From: Clostridia bacterium
GTDB lineage: Bacteria > Bacillota > Clostridia > Christensenellales > UBA1242
Assembly: GCA_900767835.1 (NCBI GenBank)
Contig: CAAGAO010000025.1
Span: forward strand, 1 to 64,000
Length of the DNA stretch: 64,000 nucleotides
Direction: 5' to 3'
This document shows positions 1-11,120 of this stretch, piece after piece. Positions within the stretch are counted from its first letter, which is position 1; each line of letters opens with the position of its first letter. The notes under the pieces are model-generated. The model ran no database searches. It was not told the DNA's origin and saw only the letters and a list, made by a program, of their open reading frames with translations. The translations under genes were made by a program, and so were the position numbers.

Positions 1-3
1 ACA

Positions 4-109
4 TTGCCAAGAAACCAAAAAGAGTAACGATTAAATTCGTTACTCTTTTTTTTGTTTTTACTTCGTAAAACCAAGCAATCAAATACATTTGCTTGCGGTT
101 TCTTGGCAA
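4..109. repeat. Cloverleaf-like palindromic element, copy A of a tandem pair
   Basis: A 13-bp perfect inverted repeat (4-16 with 97-109, arm TTGCCAAGAAACC) encloses three consecutive hairpins: 21-30 with 37-46, followed by a T run so that it also resembles a terminator; 54-60 with 65-71; and 72-78 with 89-95. A second copy starts 189 bp later. No protein is likely here: the reading frame across this stretch simply reads through the repeats and has no ribosome site. Whether it acts as RNA, as DNA, or only as a terminator of a gene left of the window cannot be told. Confidence 0.75.
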
Positions 110-192
110 GTTATATATCTTCGTCGAGCCTAGCCAAATGTCTTTGTTTTGCAAACAAAGTCGCTTGGCTCTTCTCTCCTTGTTATAGTACA

Positions 193-290
193 TTGCCAAG
201 AAACCAAAAAGAGAACCAATTAACTTTGGCTCTCTTTTTTTGTCTTTTGTACCAAAATCCAAGCAAACTTCGTTTGCGTTTTCTAGGCAA
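193..290. repeat. Cloverleaf-like palindromic element, copy B of a tandem pair
   Basis: This repeats copy A. The left arm (193-205) is identical to that of copy A. The right arm (278-290) matches at 11 of 13 positions. Between the arms lie a T-tailed hairpin (206-219 with 226-239), a small hairpin (245-249 with 253-257) and a perfect six-pair hairpin (263-268 with 272-277). The inner hairpins differ in sequence from copy A while pairing is kept. Both copies are followed by the same 18-bp tail (108-125 and 289-306). The stretch 307-570 is AT-rich and shows nothing recognisable. Confidence 0.7.
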
Positions 291-570
291 GTTATATATC
301 TTCGTCAAAATTTGTTGAATATTCATATTTTCTCCTTATTTAATATATTGATATATATATTAAAGAATAGCATTAATATAAAAATATATATTTAGTATAC
401 AATATATTTTTTATAAAGCCATATTGATATGATATGTTGTTTGCGATTTGATATAACTATAAAAATATATCTTATTTATTTTTAATCAATAAAATCTAAA
501 ATTTAAACCACTTATACTATTAAAATTTTTCAACTTTTTAAAAAATTTTTCATTTTTTTTAAATTGAGTC

Positions 571-599
571 TTGTCAAATTAAAAAATGCATTGTATACT
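571..599 (+). promoter_or_regulatory. Sigma-A promoter of the first GLUG-like gene
   Basis: The -35 box TTGTCA (571-576) and -10 box TATACT (594-599) are separated by the optimal 17 bp, directly upstream of the gene starting at 623. Confidence 0.75.
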
Positions 600-622
600 A
601 AAGTCAATAGGTGGGTAAGTGT

Positions 623-2500
623 ATGGTAAAAACAACCTATAAATGCAATAAATATGCGTTTTTAAAGCTATTCATTGTTTTAATAGCTATCTCTAGTATT
701 CTCTATTTTTTGACTTATAGTTCAAAAGAGGAAATAAAGGCTGATAATACACCCCCGATAAATTCGTTACCAATTTCTTTGTCTAAAGTTGGTGATTTCT
801 ATATTATTAAAACAAAAGAAGATTTATATAGTCTAAGTGCATCAGTGAACTCTGGCACTTCTACAAAAGGTTTAACTTTTGTAATTGGAAATAAGATTGA
901 ATTAGATGACAAATTTGTTTCCATAGGTACAAAAGATTATCCATTTTCTGGTACATTTAGATGTAAAGATATTTTAAGTTCAATTAGTAATATTAATAAA
1001 CCACTATTTGGCTATATTGATGGTGCAACAATACAAAATGTTGAAATTTCTAGTGGTGAAATTTTAGATTCTGCAATGTATGTTGGTTCATTGGTCAGTT
1101 ATTCATTAAATTCAACCATTATGCAATGTGGAAATAATGCGACAGTTTCTTCATTAAATAACGCTAATGCAGTATATGTTGGAGGAATTGCTGGTTATAT
1201 ATCTAACACAATAATTAATCAATGTTTAAACACCGCAAGTGTAAATAATACATCAATGCAAGTAAAAAAATCATATGTTGGTGGGATTGCTGGTTATATT
1301 GACGAGAAATCGGCAGTTAGTGATTGTTATGTCTTAGGTATGCAAGATACTCTAAAAATATCAGCTCAAGCAAGTGATGAACTAATAAAATCAACAGTTT
1401 GGGGAAAAGATAATGCTGTATACTATTCAACTCTACAAAGGGCAAATCAAGAATTTCAAGACAAACTCCAAAAAGCACAAGATGATTTATATAACGAACA
1501 AAGTAAATTAAGTGGAATTGAAAATAATATTCGTTCTTTGAAATCACAAATATATGAATATGATAGGCAAATTAATGAAATATCTGCTCGTCGTTCGCGT
1601 TATAAATGGTATCAATTTGGTAAAAGACTTGCTTGCGATTTAGAAATTGCAGGAATAAGGATTGCTCAGACAGGGTTATGGATTGCTGTTGGAGCAGAAG
1701 AAGCTGCAAGAGCAGTGGTTTATGCATCAATAGAAGCATTCCAGTGGATTATTTATGGCTTGGTAAGTATTGGTAGTTATTTAATTAGTGATGTGCAATG
1801 GGTTCAGGCATACAATGACTGCACTAGAACTGAAAATATAAAAGATGCTTATGCTTATGGGATAGGTTATTCAAACGGAAACATATATAACTGTTATACT
1901 GCAAAAATTCAATGTACTGGCGGTTATGAATTTGTTACTTATAGATATTATCTGAGATTTTGGGGTATGTCAGGTACAGTTTATTTAACACCTAGTAGCA
2001 ATATTGAAAGAGTTGTTTATTTGGAAAACATTGATAAATGTGGAGAATTAACTAATTCATATGCGGATAATTCTTATATTTACGAAAAGCAAAATGATTT
2101 TTCAAGAGTTATTAGAGTAGACAATAACAAAAACTGGTTTAAAAAAACTGAAGAATATATAACAAGACATGATGTTATATCTAACATATTGAATTTTACA
2201 GGGCAAAAACTAATTTTTGAATGTTACGACAATATTGTGAATTTATCTGTTGATACAAGATTAGGTGGAGCGAAAAAATCTGTAGGAATATGCAAGTTTA
2301 CAAATGAACCTATTAGAGAAAAAGTTGGCATAAGTTGTGAAGATTCGATAGAATTACTAAAAGAAAAAATAACAGATAATTTTGATAATGAATTATGGGC
2401 GGTAGACCCAATTGTGTCAGGCGGTTTCCCACATTTAAAATATAGATATTGGCAAGACCAAATTACAGAAGAAGAATATCAAAATATTAATGTTGCTTAA
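623..2500 (+). CDS. Membrane-anchored GLUG-repeat-like surface protein with coiled-coil insert
   Basis: A protein of about 625 residues predicted to sit on the outer face of the cell; exact function unknown. Start ATG 623 is preferred over the in-frame GTG at 611 because the ribosome site AGGTGGG (609-615) overlaps that GTG. A single N-terminal hydrophobic helix (about residues 12-34) acts as signal or anchor; no LPXTG motif is seen. Two clear GLUG-type repeats (VGGIAGYI) lie near residues 186 and 218. They are followed by a charged coiled coil (about 270-322) and an alanine-rich hydrophobic or amphipathic segment (about 350-390), then further beta-repeat-like sequence. The C-terminal GGFPHLK ending is shared with the protein at 34250-37069. 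GLUG repeats are known from bacterial surface and adhesin-like proteins. The coiled-coil plus hydrophobic insert inside the repeat region is unusual. Confidence 0.7.
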   Translation: MVKTTYKCNKYAFLKLFIVLIAISSILYFLTYSSKEEIKADNTPPINSLPISLSKVGDFYIIKTKEDLYSLSASVNSGTSTKGLTFVIGNKIELDDKFVSIGTKDYPFSGTFRCKDILSSISNINKPLFGYIDGATIQNVEISSGEILDSAMYVGSLVSYSLNSTIMQCGNNATVSSLNNANAVYVGGIAGYISNTIINQCLNTASVNNTSMQVKKSYVGGIAGYIDEKSAVSDCYVLGMQDTLKISAQASDELIKSTVWGKDNAVYYSTLQRANQEFQDKLQKAQDDLYNEQSKLSGIENNIRSLKSQIYEYDRQINEISARRSRYKWYQFGKRLACDLEIAGIRIAQTGLWIAVGAEEAARAVVYASIEAFQWIIYGLVSIGSYLISDVQWVQAYNDCTRTENIKDAYAYGIGYSNGNIYNCYTAKIQCTGGYEFVTYRYYLRFWGMSGTVYLTPSSNIERVVYLENIDKCGELTNSYADNSYIYEKQNDFSRVIRVDNNKNWFKKTEEYITRHDVISNILNFTGQKLIFECYDNIVNLSVDTRLGGAKKSVGICKFTNEPIREKVGISCEDSIELLKEKITDNFDNELWAVDPIVSGGFPHLKYRYWQDQITEEEYQNINVA

Positions 2501-2569
2501 ACAATAAGTTAGAAAATTAATAATATAATAAAATTTGTTTAGTTAAAGTTCTTATGATGTTTTATACTT

Positions 2570-2659
2570 TGCCATAGGCGAGGTTTGCTTAACGCAAACA
2601 AGCAAGCAAATTGCTTGCTTTCCACAAAAATTTCCAATTTTTATGGCTCGCTTATGGCA
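2570..2659 (-). repeat. Cloverleaf-like palindromic element (ATAGG-arm family), reverse orientation
   Basis: Outer arms 2570-2582 and 2647-2659 pair at 12 of 13 positions. They enclose hairpins 2583-2588 with 2594-2599 (GTTTGC/GCAAAC), 2600-2609 with 2611-2620, and an A/T-rich hairpin near 2622-2646. The hairpin order is the reverse of that at 28935 and 42765, so this copy is inverted. It lies downstream of the GLUG-like gene. The rest of 2501-2818 shows nothing else recognisable. Confidence 0.75.
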
Positions 2660-2818
2660 TTTTTAGCAAACACATACCAAAGCATTATTATAATGCAAAC
2701 CACAAAAAAGTATTTATATAACATTCAAATTACCATTAAAAAAATCTGACAAAAAACATTTATACATTTATGTGTATTTTTGTATTTCTTGCATAAAATA
2801 CTTTAACTAGGAGATTTT

Positions 2819-3586
2819 ATGTGGGAATTTTGCATTAATATGTCAGATAAGAATATCGAGTCATCAAAAAAAATATATTTGGCATTGAAAGATTTTTGCA
2901 AAGAGTATGGCGGAATTGTAACCACATACGAAAGATGCGGGAAAATATCAATCTTGGTGTCGGCAGATAGTTGTGACGAAAATAGAATAAAGCATTACAT
3001 ATTAAACCTAATTAGTGACATAATTTGCGATGACTATAAATTGGCATATTTAAAAGAAAATTTATCGTTACCAAATTTAGATTCAATAAGTAAAAATGCT
3101 TTTATGCAAGCACTACTTAGTTTTGACAAAGAAGAAGATAAATTTCTTGTGCAAAAACAGTTAGTTTTAAATGAAAGCATTGATGTTGAAGCGTTTTATT
3201 ATTTTAAAATGGCAATGCTAAGAAATAAATGGAGGGAACTTGTCCAAATTGCCAATGATAATAAAGCGTATTTATCATCTAACGAAACTTTGGTTGAACT
3301 ATTAAAGTTTTTAGTAAATAATTTAGAATTGAAAAATGAAACAATAAACCTTATGCTTGATAATAATAAAGTATGCTTTTATGATATAAATTTTAAACTA
3401 TTAAAAGAAAATAATGCGGAAGAAAAGGAAATAGACAGCACAATTATTTCAAATTTAATATCTTTTGCTCCAAAATATGTCAATGTTTATTGCCAAGATA
3501 ATTTTAGTAATAGTTTAATAAAACTTTTAAAACAAATTTTTGAAAATCGCATAAATTTTTTATCTAAAGAAAACCTTAATGACTAG
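2819..3586 (+). CDS. YtxC-like putative sporulation protein
   Basis: A soluble protein of 255 residues with no signal peptide. The central to C-terminal half (about residues 115-205) follows the pattern of the YtxC sporulation family: a helical segment with a phenylalanine followed by an aromatic/lysine-rich stretch, then a leucine-rich helix (LLKFLVNNLEL) and an ending of the type VCFYDINF. In that family the molecular role is not established; mutants and expression link it to sporulation in Bacillus. Start ATG 2819 has a strong AGGAG site 7 nt upstream, nearly identical to those of frr and rimP in this window. The gene stands alone, with repeats on both sides. Assignment rests on remembered family pattern rather than alignment, so a generic hypothetical protein remains possible. 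Confidence 0.55.
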   Translation: MWEFCINMSDKNIESSKKIYLALKDFCKEYGGIVTTYERCGKISILVSADSCDENRIKHYILNLISDIICDDYKLAYLKENLSLPNLDSISKNAFMQALLSFDKEEDKFLVQKQLVLNESIDVEAFYYFKMAMLRNKWRELVQIANDNKAYLSSNETLVELLKFLVNNLELKNETINLMLDNNKVCFYDINFKLLKENNAEEKEIDSTIISNLISFAPKYVNVYCQDNFSNSLIKLLKQIFENRINFLSKENLND

Positions 3587-3905
3587 AAAAAATTATCACT
3601 CTTACGGGACTCATTTTGCTAACGCAAAATTTCGTCTTGACGAGTGTAATTTTTTCTTACCGACCAAACGCACTCACTCATTGCATTTGTTCGTGGTCGG
3701 TACTCTCTTGCGAAGTGTGACCACTGGAGCAATAAGATTTATTTACATGTGCTACCGATTTTGTGCGAACTCCCTTGCGAAGTCTATCTGTTGGAGTAAT
3801 AGGATAATTATAAATATATGTTTGTTGCCCTTTTGGAACTCATTTTGCTAACGCAAAATTTCGTTTTACTGGCAAAATTTTTTCTTTTGCACCAAACGAA
3901 AAAAA
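3585..3905 (+). repeat. Mosaic of intergenic palindromic repeats
   Basis: Directly after the ytxC-like stop codon lie several modules. Module R1 (about 3585-3654) is an imperfect long hairpin whose tip is ATTTTGC-taac-GCAAAAT. An 8-bp stem TACCGACC/GGTCGGTA (3658-3665 with 3695-3702) follows, then two related units containing CTTGCGAAG and ending in GGAG-AATA (about 3704-3810). Module R2 (about 3824-3885) has the same hairpin tip. R1 and R2 occur again, inverted, at 33712-33846. The reading frame that spans 3579-3851 is a by-product of the repeats. Confidence 0.75.
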
Positions 3906-3987
3906 CATTGTGTTAACCGAAAATCTTTTTCTTTTGCCTTCTGAACAAAATATTTTAAAAAATTTTTAAAAAATGTGGCATAAATTG

Positions 3988-4016
3988 TTGACAAGTGCAT
4001 ACAATAGGTATAGAAT
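3988..4016 (+). promoter_or_regulatory. Sigma-A promoter of the hrcA operon
   Basis: TTGACA (3988-3993) and TAGAAT (4011-4016) are separated by 17 bp. The CIRCE operator begins 5 bp downstream, the usual arrangement for HrcA repression. Confidence 0.85.
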
Positions 4017-4020
4017 AGTG

Positions 4021-4047
4021 TTAGCAATCTAAAAGAAAGACTGCTAA
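4021..4047 (+). promoter_or_regulatory. CIRCE operator for HrcA
   Basis: TTAGCAATC, nine bases, then GACTGCTAA. This differs from the CIRCE consensus TTAGCACTC-N9-GAGTGCTAA by one base in each arm. It lies at the predicted transcription start, 19 bp before hrcA, and predicts autoregulation of the operon by HrcA. Confidence 0.92.
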
Positions 4048-4065
4048 CAATCTAAGCGAGGCTGT

Positions 4066-5085
4066 ATGAAAAAAGAGTTAAGCGATAGAAAAAAGCATAT
4101 ACTTTGCTCCGCCATAGAAGATTATATAAAGGACGCAAGTCCAATAACTAGCGGTGGTGTTAAGGATAGACACATTGGCGATGTAAGCACAGCAACTTTG
4201 CGTAATGAACTTAATGCACTAGAGGCAATGGGTTATTTAAAGCAACTACATACCTCAGGTGGCAGAGTTCCTACAACCGAAGGGTATAGGTACTATGTAA
4301 GTTCACTTTTAGAAAACTTTACAGTTGATGAAAGTCAGTTAAAGCAAGTAGAGAACGAGTTGTCGGAGCGAACAACATCACTAAAGGATATTTTATCCTC
4401 AGTGGCAACTCTTATTAGCAAAGCAACAAATATGCCAACAGTAATAGTCGCAAATGGTTACGATAAACTAATTATAGATGATATCCGCATAATACCATTA
4501 ATTGATGGTGAAGCACTTGTGCTTTTTAGAACAAAAAGCGGAATTGTTAATCATGCAATTAAGGCAAGAGCAAGTGAAAAATCTTGTGATGATGCAGGTA
4601 AATATCTAACTAAAAAGTTTAAAGGCAAAACCATAGGCGAACTGCTAGAAGGCGATATTCTCTATAATTCAATAGCTGAAGTAGAGAGTTTTAAAAATTT
4701 AATAGATAGTTTAATAAAATCTATGCGTGAGTTTATATCTAGCAAAAAGTTAGATATTCGCGGTGAATCGGCAACATACTTACTTGACGAAAACGAGCAT
4801 CAAACTGTTGTAGAAACCAAAAAGATTTTAAATCTTTTAGGCGATGAAGATGGCTTGTGCGAAGTTATAGGAGAGCCAGAAGAAACTGATTTAACAATAA
4901 CACTAGGTGATGAAAACGAAAAGGTTGACGGTTGTGCGTTAATAAAAGCACCAATAGTAATAAATGGCACACAAGTTGCAAGCCTTGCAGTAATCGGACC
5001 TGAACGTATGGATTATGCTAGCATTGCTTCAGCCATAAAGGTTGTAACAAGTGAGCTAAATAAAATAAAGGATGGTGACACATGA
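4066..5085 (+). CDS. hrcA: Heat-inducible transcription repressor HrcA
   Basis: A repressor of class I heat-shock genes that binds CIRCE and is kept active by GroEL in known systems. The 339 residues match the family length. The N-terminal winged helix (about 1-75) contains the typical GDVSTATLRNEL and SGGRVPTTEGYRYYV segments, followed by a GAF-like dimer core ending in IGPERMDYA. It is the first gene of hrcA-grpE-dnaK-dnaJ, its own CIRCE sits just upstream, and its TGA stop overlaps the grpE start by 4 bp, so translation is probably coupled. Confidence 0.95.
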   Translation: MKKELSDRKKHILCSAIEDYIKDASPITSGGVKDRHIGDVSTATLRNELNALEAMGYLKQLHTSGGRVPTTEGYRYYVSSLLENFTVDESQLKQVENELSERTTSLKDILSSVATLISKATNMPTVIVANGYDKLIIDDIRIIPLIDGEALVLFRTKSGIVNHAIKARASEKSCDDAGKYLTKKFKGKTIGELLEGDILYNSIAEVESFKNLIDSLIKSMREFISSKKLDIRGESATYLLDENEHQTVVETKKILNLLGDEDGLCEVIGEPEETDLTITLGDENEKVDGCALIKAPIVINGTQVASLAVIGPERMDYASIASAIKVVTSELNKIKDGDT

Positions 5086-5651
5086 GCATATCAGAAGAAG
5101 AGAAAATAAAGTATCAAAAAGATGCAAAGCCACAATCAAAAGAAACACAAAAAGACAAACAAGAGCAAAAACCAAAGCAAGAGGAACAACCAAAAGAAGA
5201 ACCAAAAGCAGAAGTTGAAGCAGATACAAACAAGGCACTTGCAGATGAATATTTGAATTTGGCAAGAGTAATTCAAGCCGATTTTGATAATTATCGCAAA
5301 CGCAGTTTAGAGCAGATTGAAAAGGCTAAAACAGATGGAATTGCACAAGCGGTAGAACTTATGCTACCAAGTTTAGATGCTTTTAAAAAAGCCAAAGAAA
5401 ACATAAAAGATGAAAATACTTTATCTGGCATAAATATGCTAGAAAAAGCAATAAATATGGGATTTGAAAAGTTGGGAGTTGAAAAAATACAAGCGGTTGG
5501 TTTGCCACTTGATCCAACAGTCCACAACGCACTTGCCGTTGCAAAAGATGAGCAAAAAGAAGATGGAATTATTTTAGACGAATTCCAAGCAGGCTATAAA
5601 ATGAAAGATAAAGTCATTCGTTGCTCACAAGTGCTTGTAAACAAACTATAA
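5082..5651 (+). CDS. grpE: Nucleotide exchange factor GrpE
   Basis: A co-chaperone that releases ADP from DnaK. In its 189 residues, a low-complexity Lys/Gln/Glu-rich head (about 1-55) precedes the long helix with LARVIQADFDNYRKRS and the C-terminal beta-wing with DPTVHNALAV and GYKMKDKVIRCSQV, all hallmarks of GrpE. It starts inside the hrcA stop codon (ATGA). The charged head is longer and more repetitive than usual but such heads vary freely. Confidence 0.95.
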   Translation: MSISEEEKIKYQKDAKPQSKETQKDKQEQKPKQEEQPKEEPKAEVEADTNKALADEYLNLARVIQADFDNYRKRSLEQIEKAKTDGIAQAVELMLPSLDAFKKAKENIKDENTLSGINMLEKAINMGFEKLGVEKIQAVGLPLDPTVHNALAVAKDEQKEDGIILDEFQAGYKMKDKVIRCSQVLVNKL

Positions 5652-5745
5652 AACCAATCAAAATAAATAATTAAACAATATGCTTTATAACACATTGTTT
5701 ATATAAACAAAATAAAAAAAATAATTCAAAATCAAATAAAAATAA

Positions 5746-7593
<1,848 letters not shown>

Positions 7594-7682
7594 TTTTAAG
7601 TGGCTTTTACTTAAAAATTCACTTAAAAGTGATTATTAAAAAATAATTGTTAAATTCTAATAACAATAAAAACAACCCCGAT

Positions 7683-7712
7683 AAAATGTGCTATTTTAAA
7701 TAAGCACATTTT
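7683..7712 (+). other. Hairpin in the dnaK-dnaJ gap
   Basis: A perfect 10-bp inverted repeat, AAAATGTGCT (7683-7692) with AGCACATTTT (7703-7712), lies 20 bp before dnaJ. A weaker one (7594-7602 with 7620-7628) follows the dnaK stop codon. The T tract is short, so it may act as an RNA-processing or stability element or partial terminator, lowering DnaJ relative to DnaK. Confidence 0.5.
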
Positions 7713-7731
7713 GTCTTAAAAGGATATTACA

Positions 7732-8898
7732 ATGGCTAATAAAGATTACTATTCAGTTTTAGGTGTAGATAAAAATGCAAGCGAAGACGATATAAAATCT
7801 GCATATAGAAAACTTGCAAAAAAATATCACCCGGACTTAAACAAAGATAACCCAGATGCAGCCGAAAAATTCAAAGAAATTAACGAAGCATATGAAGTTT
7901 TAGGCGATAAACAAAAGCGTAGCAATTATGACCAATTTGGTTCTGCTGATGGCGCCAACTTTTCAGATTTCTTTGGTGGAGCCAATGGCAGTGGTGGTTT
8001 CTCTAATGGTGGATTTTCTAGCAGTTTTAGTGGTGATTTTAGCGATATGTTTAGTGACATCTTTTCCGCTTTTGGCGGTGGTGCTTCTAGCGGTGCAAGA
8101 GCATCTGCACAAACAGCACGAGGTGAAGATATAAACCTTGCAATGAACATTTCTTTAAAAGAATCAGCATTTGGTGTAAATAAAGATATTCGTATAACTA
8201 AACTTGAAGCGTGCCCACATTGTAAGGGTACAGGTGCAAAAGATGGCACAGCCTTTGAAACTTGTCCAGATTGTAAAGGTGCGGGCAGAGTCCGTTTTCA
8301 ACAAAATACAATTTTTGGTACAACGATTAGAGAAGGCCTTTGTAACACATGTCGTGGCACTGGCAAACGTATTAAAGAAAAATGCCCAGACTGTTTAGGC
8401 AAAGGCTACACAAGAGTAACTAAAACAGTCACAGTTAAAGTTCCAGCAGGCATAAATGATGGACAAATACTTAGAATGCGTGGCGAGGGCAATGCTCCAA
8501 CAATGCCAGGTATAAGCGGAGATTTAAACATTAAAATTTCGGTAGATAAAGACAAAATGCTAACGCGTGAAGATAACGATATTCTACTTACAGTTTATGT
8601 TCCATTTACAACTTTATTATTAGGTGGAAAAGTTACTATTCCAACTTTAGATGGTTTATATGATTTACCAATTAAAGAATTAACGCAATCAGGGACTGTA
8701 ATGCGTCTAAAAGGTAAAGGTACTAAGATTTTACAAAAAGAGGCACGTGGAGATATGCTCGTAACATTAAAGTCGGAAGTCCCAAGTAAATTAGATAAAA
8801 AGACAAAAGCCAAAATTGAAGAATTACAAGATATGTTTAAAGATAACAATTATGCAAAATATTCTTCATTTGTAGATAACACAAAAAAATATAATTAA
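7732..8898 (+). CDS. dnaJ: Co-chaperone DnaJ (Hsp40)
   Basis: It stimulates DnaK ATPase and delivers substrates. The 388 residues have the full type I plan: J-domain (1-70) with the HPD motif in KKYHPDLN, a Gly/Phe/Ser-rich linker (about 75-130), four zinc-binding CxxCxGxG repeats ([32 protein letters not shown]), then the C-terminal substrate domains. It closes the heat-shock operon and is followed by a strong terminator. Confidence 0.97.
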   Translation: MANKDYYSVLGVDKNASEDDIKSAYRKLAKKYHPDLNKDNPDAAEKFKEINEAYEVLGDKQKRSNYDQFGSADGANFSDFFGGANGSGGFSNGGFSSSFSGDFSDMFSDIFSAFGGGASSGARASAQTARGEDINLAMNISLKESAFGVNKDIRITKLEACPHCKGTGAKDGTAFETCPDCKGAGRVRFQQNTIFGTTIREGLCNTCRGTGKRIKEKCPDCLGKGYTRVTKTVTVKVPAGINDGQILRMRGEGNAPTMPGISGDLNIKISVDKDKMLTREDNDILLTVYVPFTTLLLGGKVTIPTLDGLYDLPIKELTQSGTVMRLKGKGTKILQKEARGDMLVTLKSEVPSKLDKKTKAKIEELQDMFKDNNYAKYSSFVDNTKKYN

Positions 8899-8929
8899 CC
8901 GAACCTAAATTTAAATATTTTTCCCCCAA

Positions 8930-8965
8930 AAAGAGCAAACACTTATGGTGTTTGCTCTTTTTTTT
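8930..8965 (+). terminator. Rho-independent terminator of the hrcA operon
   Basis: A 13-bp stem (8930-8942 with 8948-8960), 5-nt loop and a run of T residues (8958-8965) lie 31 bp after the dnaJ stop codon. Confidence 0.92.
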
Positions 8966-8973
8966 AGGGACTC

Positions 8974-9006
8974 AAGAATAACACGAGCGAAGAGAAGTGT
9001 TTTCTT
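8974..9006. repeat. Small hairpin repeat following a terminator
   Basis: AAGAATAACAC and GTGTTTTCTT form an imperfect hairpin. A close relative at 59887-59918 also sits just beyond a rho-independent terminator (that of efp). Confidence 0.45.
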
Positions 9007-9112
9007 AGATACTGAAATAATAATACTAACAAATAGAAATGAATTGTAAATTATCTAAACTTGATGTTTTTTAGGTATGTTTTAGATTAGTAATTTTTTA
9101 TTAAGACAATTT

Positions 9113-9706
9113 TTATTCTTTGTCTTTATGGTGCTTGTGTATATTAGACCAAAGTATAACACCAATTTGCATAGGTATACCAATAAAAAATATTAGCCAC
9201 ATATTATACTCAATAAATTGCAAATAAATACTTGTAAGTGTAGACCAAATTAAAATAGAAATAAGTACAAAATTAAAAAACTTTCTACCCCAAATTGAGT
9301 TGAATACAATACTAATAATGCAGGAAAGTGGAATAGCCCAAATGAATACTTGCCATAAATTATCATTAAAGGTAATGCGAGAATAAACATAAGTAACAGT
9401 TGCAATCAACCATACAAGCAAAACCGATAAAAGAGTAATTGCCATCTTGTTACCCATTCTAAATTTGTATTCTTTTTTAACTTTTTCAGTAGGTAATTGT
9501 TCTTTAAAAATGTTTTCAATTGGTATTTCAAACACTTCACATATATTGTTTAAAGTTTGCACGTCAGGAATAACCTCTCCAGACTCCCATCGCGAAACAG
9601 CTTTGTTTGAATAATTAAGTTTTTCTGCTAAATCATTTTGAGTCATCTTGTTTATTTTTCTTAACTCTTTAATATTGTTTCCAATAATCAAATTTATATT
9701 TTTCAT
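9113..9706 (-). CDS. XRE-family helix-turn-helix membrane protein
   Basis: A 197-residue protein probably acting as a membrane-tethered transcription regulator. Residues about 5-60 form a Cro/C1-type HTH (NNIKELRKINKMTQNDLAEKL, then SNKAVSRWESGEVIPD). After a short linker come four hydrophobic helices (about residues 87-180) and a charged tail ending HKHHKDKE. HTH-plus-membrane proteins of this layout are common in Firmicutes with largely unknown targets. It is transcribed convergently toward the dnaJ operon, alone on its strand. The 277 bp before the next gene are AT-rich with no clear signal. Confidence 0.8.
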   Translation of the reverse strand: MKNINLIIGNNIKELRKINKMTQNDLAEKLNYSNKAVSRWESGEVIPDVQTLNNICEVFEIPIENIFKEQLPTEKVKKEYKFRMGNKMAITLLSVLLVWLIATVTYVYSRITFNDNLWQVFIWAIPLSCIISIVFNSIWGRKFFNFVLISILIWSTLTSIYLQFIEYNMWLIFFIGIPMQIGVILWSNIHKHHKDKE

Positions 9707-9983
9707 AAATGCATTTTAGCATATTTTCTACCATAATGTCCAATAATTTATGCAAAAATATGTAATTCTACTGTGGCGGGAATGTAAAAATATATAGGAC
9801 TTTTGAAAAAGTCTGTTCTACTTTGCTGTTTTTTAAGTTGAGAATAAAAAATATTATATTCTCTTGAATTTTGCATAATCATTTTTATATACTCACTGTG
9901 TAAATCGCAAAAGAAATAAAATGCTTTTTACATTAATTTAAAAATAAATAACAAAAATAAATATTTTAAGGAGAATTTAATTT

Positions 9984-11024
9984 ATGAAAAACAATATTCC
10001 AGTCTTCTTTTCAGTAGATGACAACTACGCACCATTTTTAAATGTGACCTTAGAGTCAATAACATCAAATGCATCAAAACACAACCATTATGATTTTTAT
10101 ATATTAAATAATGGGTTAAAATCAGAGAATAAAGATTTATTATTAAAATTTAATCGTGATAATTTTACAATAAATTTTGTTAATATGGCAGAAAAAATTA
10201 AAGACATAAGCGCAATACTTCACACTCGCGACTATTACACCAAAGCAATATATTATAGATTGTTTATTCCAACACTTTTTCCTAATTTGGATAAAGCGAT
10301 ATATATGGATTGCGACATTGTTGTTCAATCAGATGTTGCGGAACTCTTTGCGTATGATGTAACAAATAATCTTTTGGGTGCTATAGCAGACGAAGCGGTA
10401 TCATTAGTCCCAGAATTTCAAGCATATACAAAAAATTGTTTAGGTATAGAATGGAACAGATATTTTAACTCAGGAGTTTTAGTAATGAACTTAAAGGAGT
10501 TAAGAGCAATCAATTTTGAAACAAAATTTTTCAATGCTTTAACATCTTATAAATTAAGTGTTGCACCAGACCAAGATTACTTAAATGTTATCTGCAAAGA
10601 CCGTATCACATATATACCAAAAATATGGAACAAAATGCCATTTAAAGATAGTACATTAAATATTAAAGATTTAAAACTTATACACTATAATTTATCATAT
10701 AAACCTTGGCATTATGACAACATTGAATATCAAGATGCATTTTGGAAATATACTAGTCAGGCTGGTATGATTGAAACTATGCAAAAATTCTTAAAAGAGT
10801 TCAACGATACATTAAAACAAAAAGACGCATTAAGTGGTAAAAGGTTGTTGGAACTTGCAGATTCTCAAAGTAAACAACAAGACACTCTTTTAGCACTTTT
10901 GCAAAGTGGGGAAATTGACTCCAACACATATTTAAGACGCGACTCTCTTGACCCAGATGTAGTACTAGGTGGCTTTGTTAGTAAAGTTAAAGTTGATTTA
11001 TCTAAAAAGTTTAAGAAAAACTAA
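9984..11024 (+). CDS. Family 8 glycosyltransferase
   Basis: It transfers a hexose from a nucleotide sugar. The 346 residues begin with NIPVFFSVDDNYAPFLNVTL, typical of GT8, and contain the metal-binding DxD in AIYMDCDIVVQSD (about residue 112), the YFNSGVLVMNL segment and the C-terminal HYNLSYKPWHY motif of the LgtC/glycogenin fold. No signal peptide: it is cytosolic or membrane-associated. It is followed by two acyltransferases in the same direction, which suggests a glycolipid or polymer precursor pathway; the acceptor is unknown. AAGGAG lies about 9 nt before the ATG. Confidence 0.88.
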   Translation: MKNNIPVFFSVDDNYAPFLNVTLESITSNASKHNHYDFYILNNGLKSENKDLLLKFNRDNFTINFVNMAEKIKDISAILHTRDYYTKAIYYRLFIPTLFPNLDKAIYMDCDIVVQSDVAELFAYDVTNNLLGAIADEAVSLVPEFQAYTKNCLGIEWNRYFNSGVLVMNLKELRAINFETKFFNALTSYKLSVAPDQDYLNVICKDRITYIPKIWNKMPFKDSTLNIKDLKLIHYNLSYKPWHYDNIEYQDAFWKYTSQAGMIETMQKFLKEFNDTLKQKDALSGKRLLELADSQSKQQDTLLALLQSGEIDSNTYLRRDSLDPDVVLGGFVSKVKVDLSKKFKKN

Positions 11025-11120
11025 TATTTTTCAATTAATATTAAATTTAATTTTGTTGTCTTTTTGTAGATGCGACAATTAAATTTACTTGTTTTTTAAA
11101 AAAATAATAAAGGAGTAAAT

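Noticed and set aside
52..318. Open frame of 88 codons at the window start
   Set aside because: It runs through two tandem palindromic repeats, has no ribosome site and a composition dictated by the repeats.
3579..3851. Open frame of 90 codons after the ytxC-like gene
   Set aside because: It lies wholly in the repeat mosaic; no ribosome site or recognisable protein.
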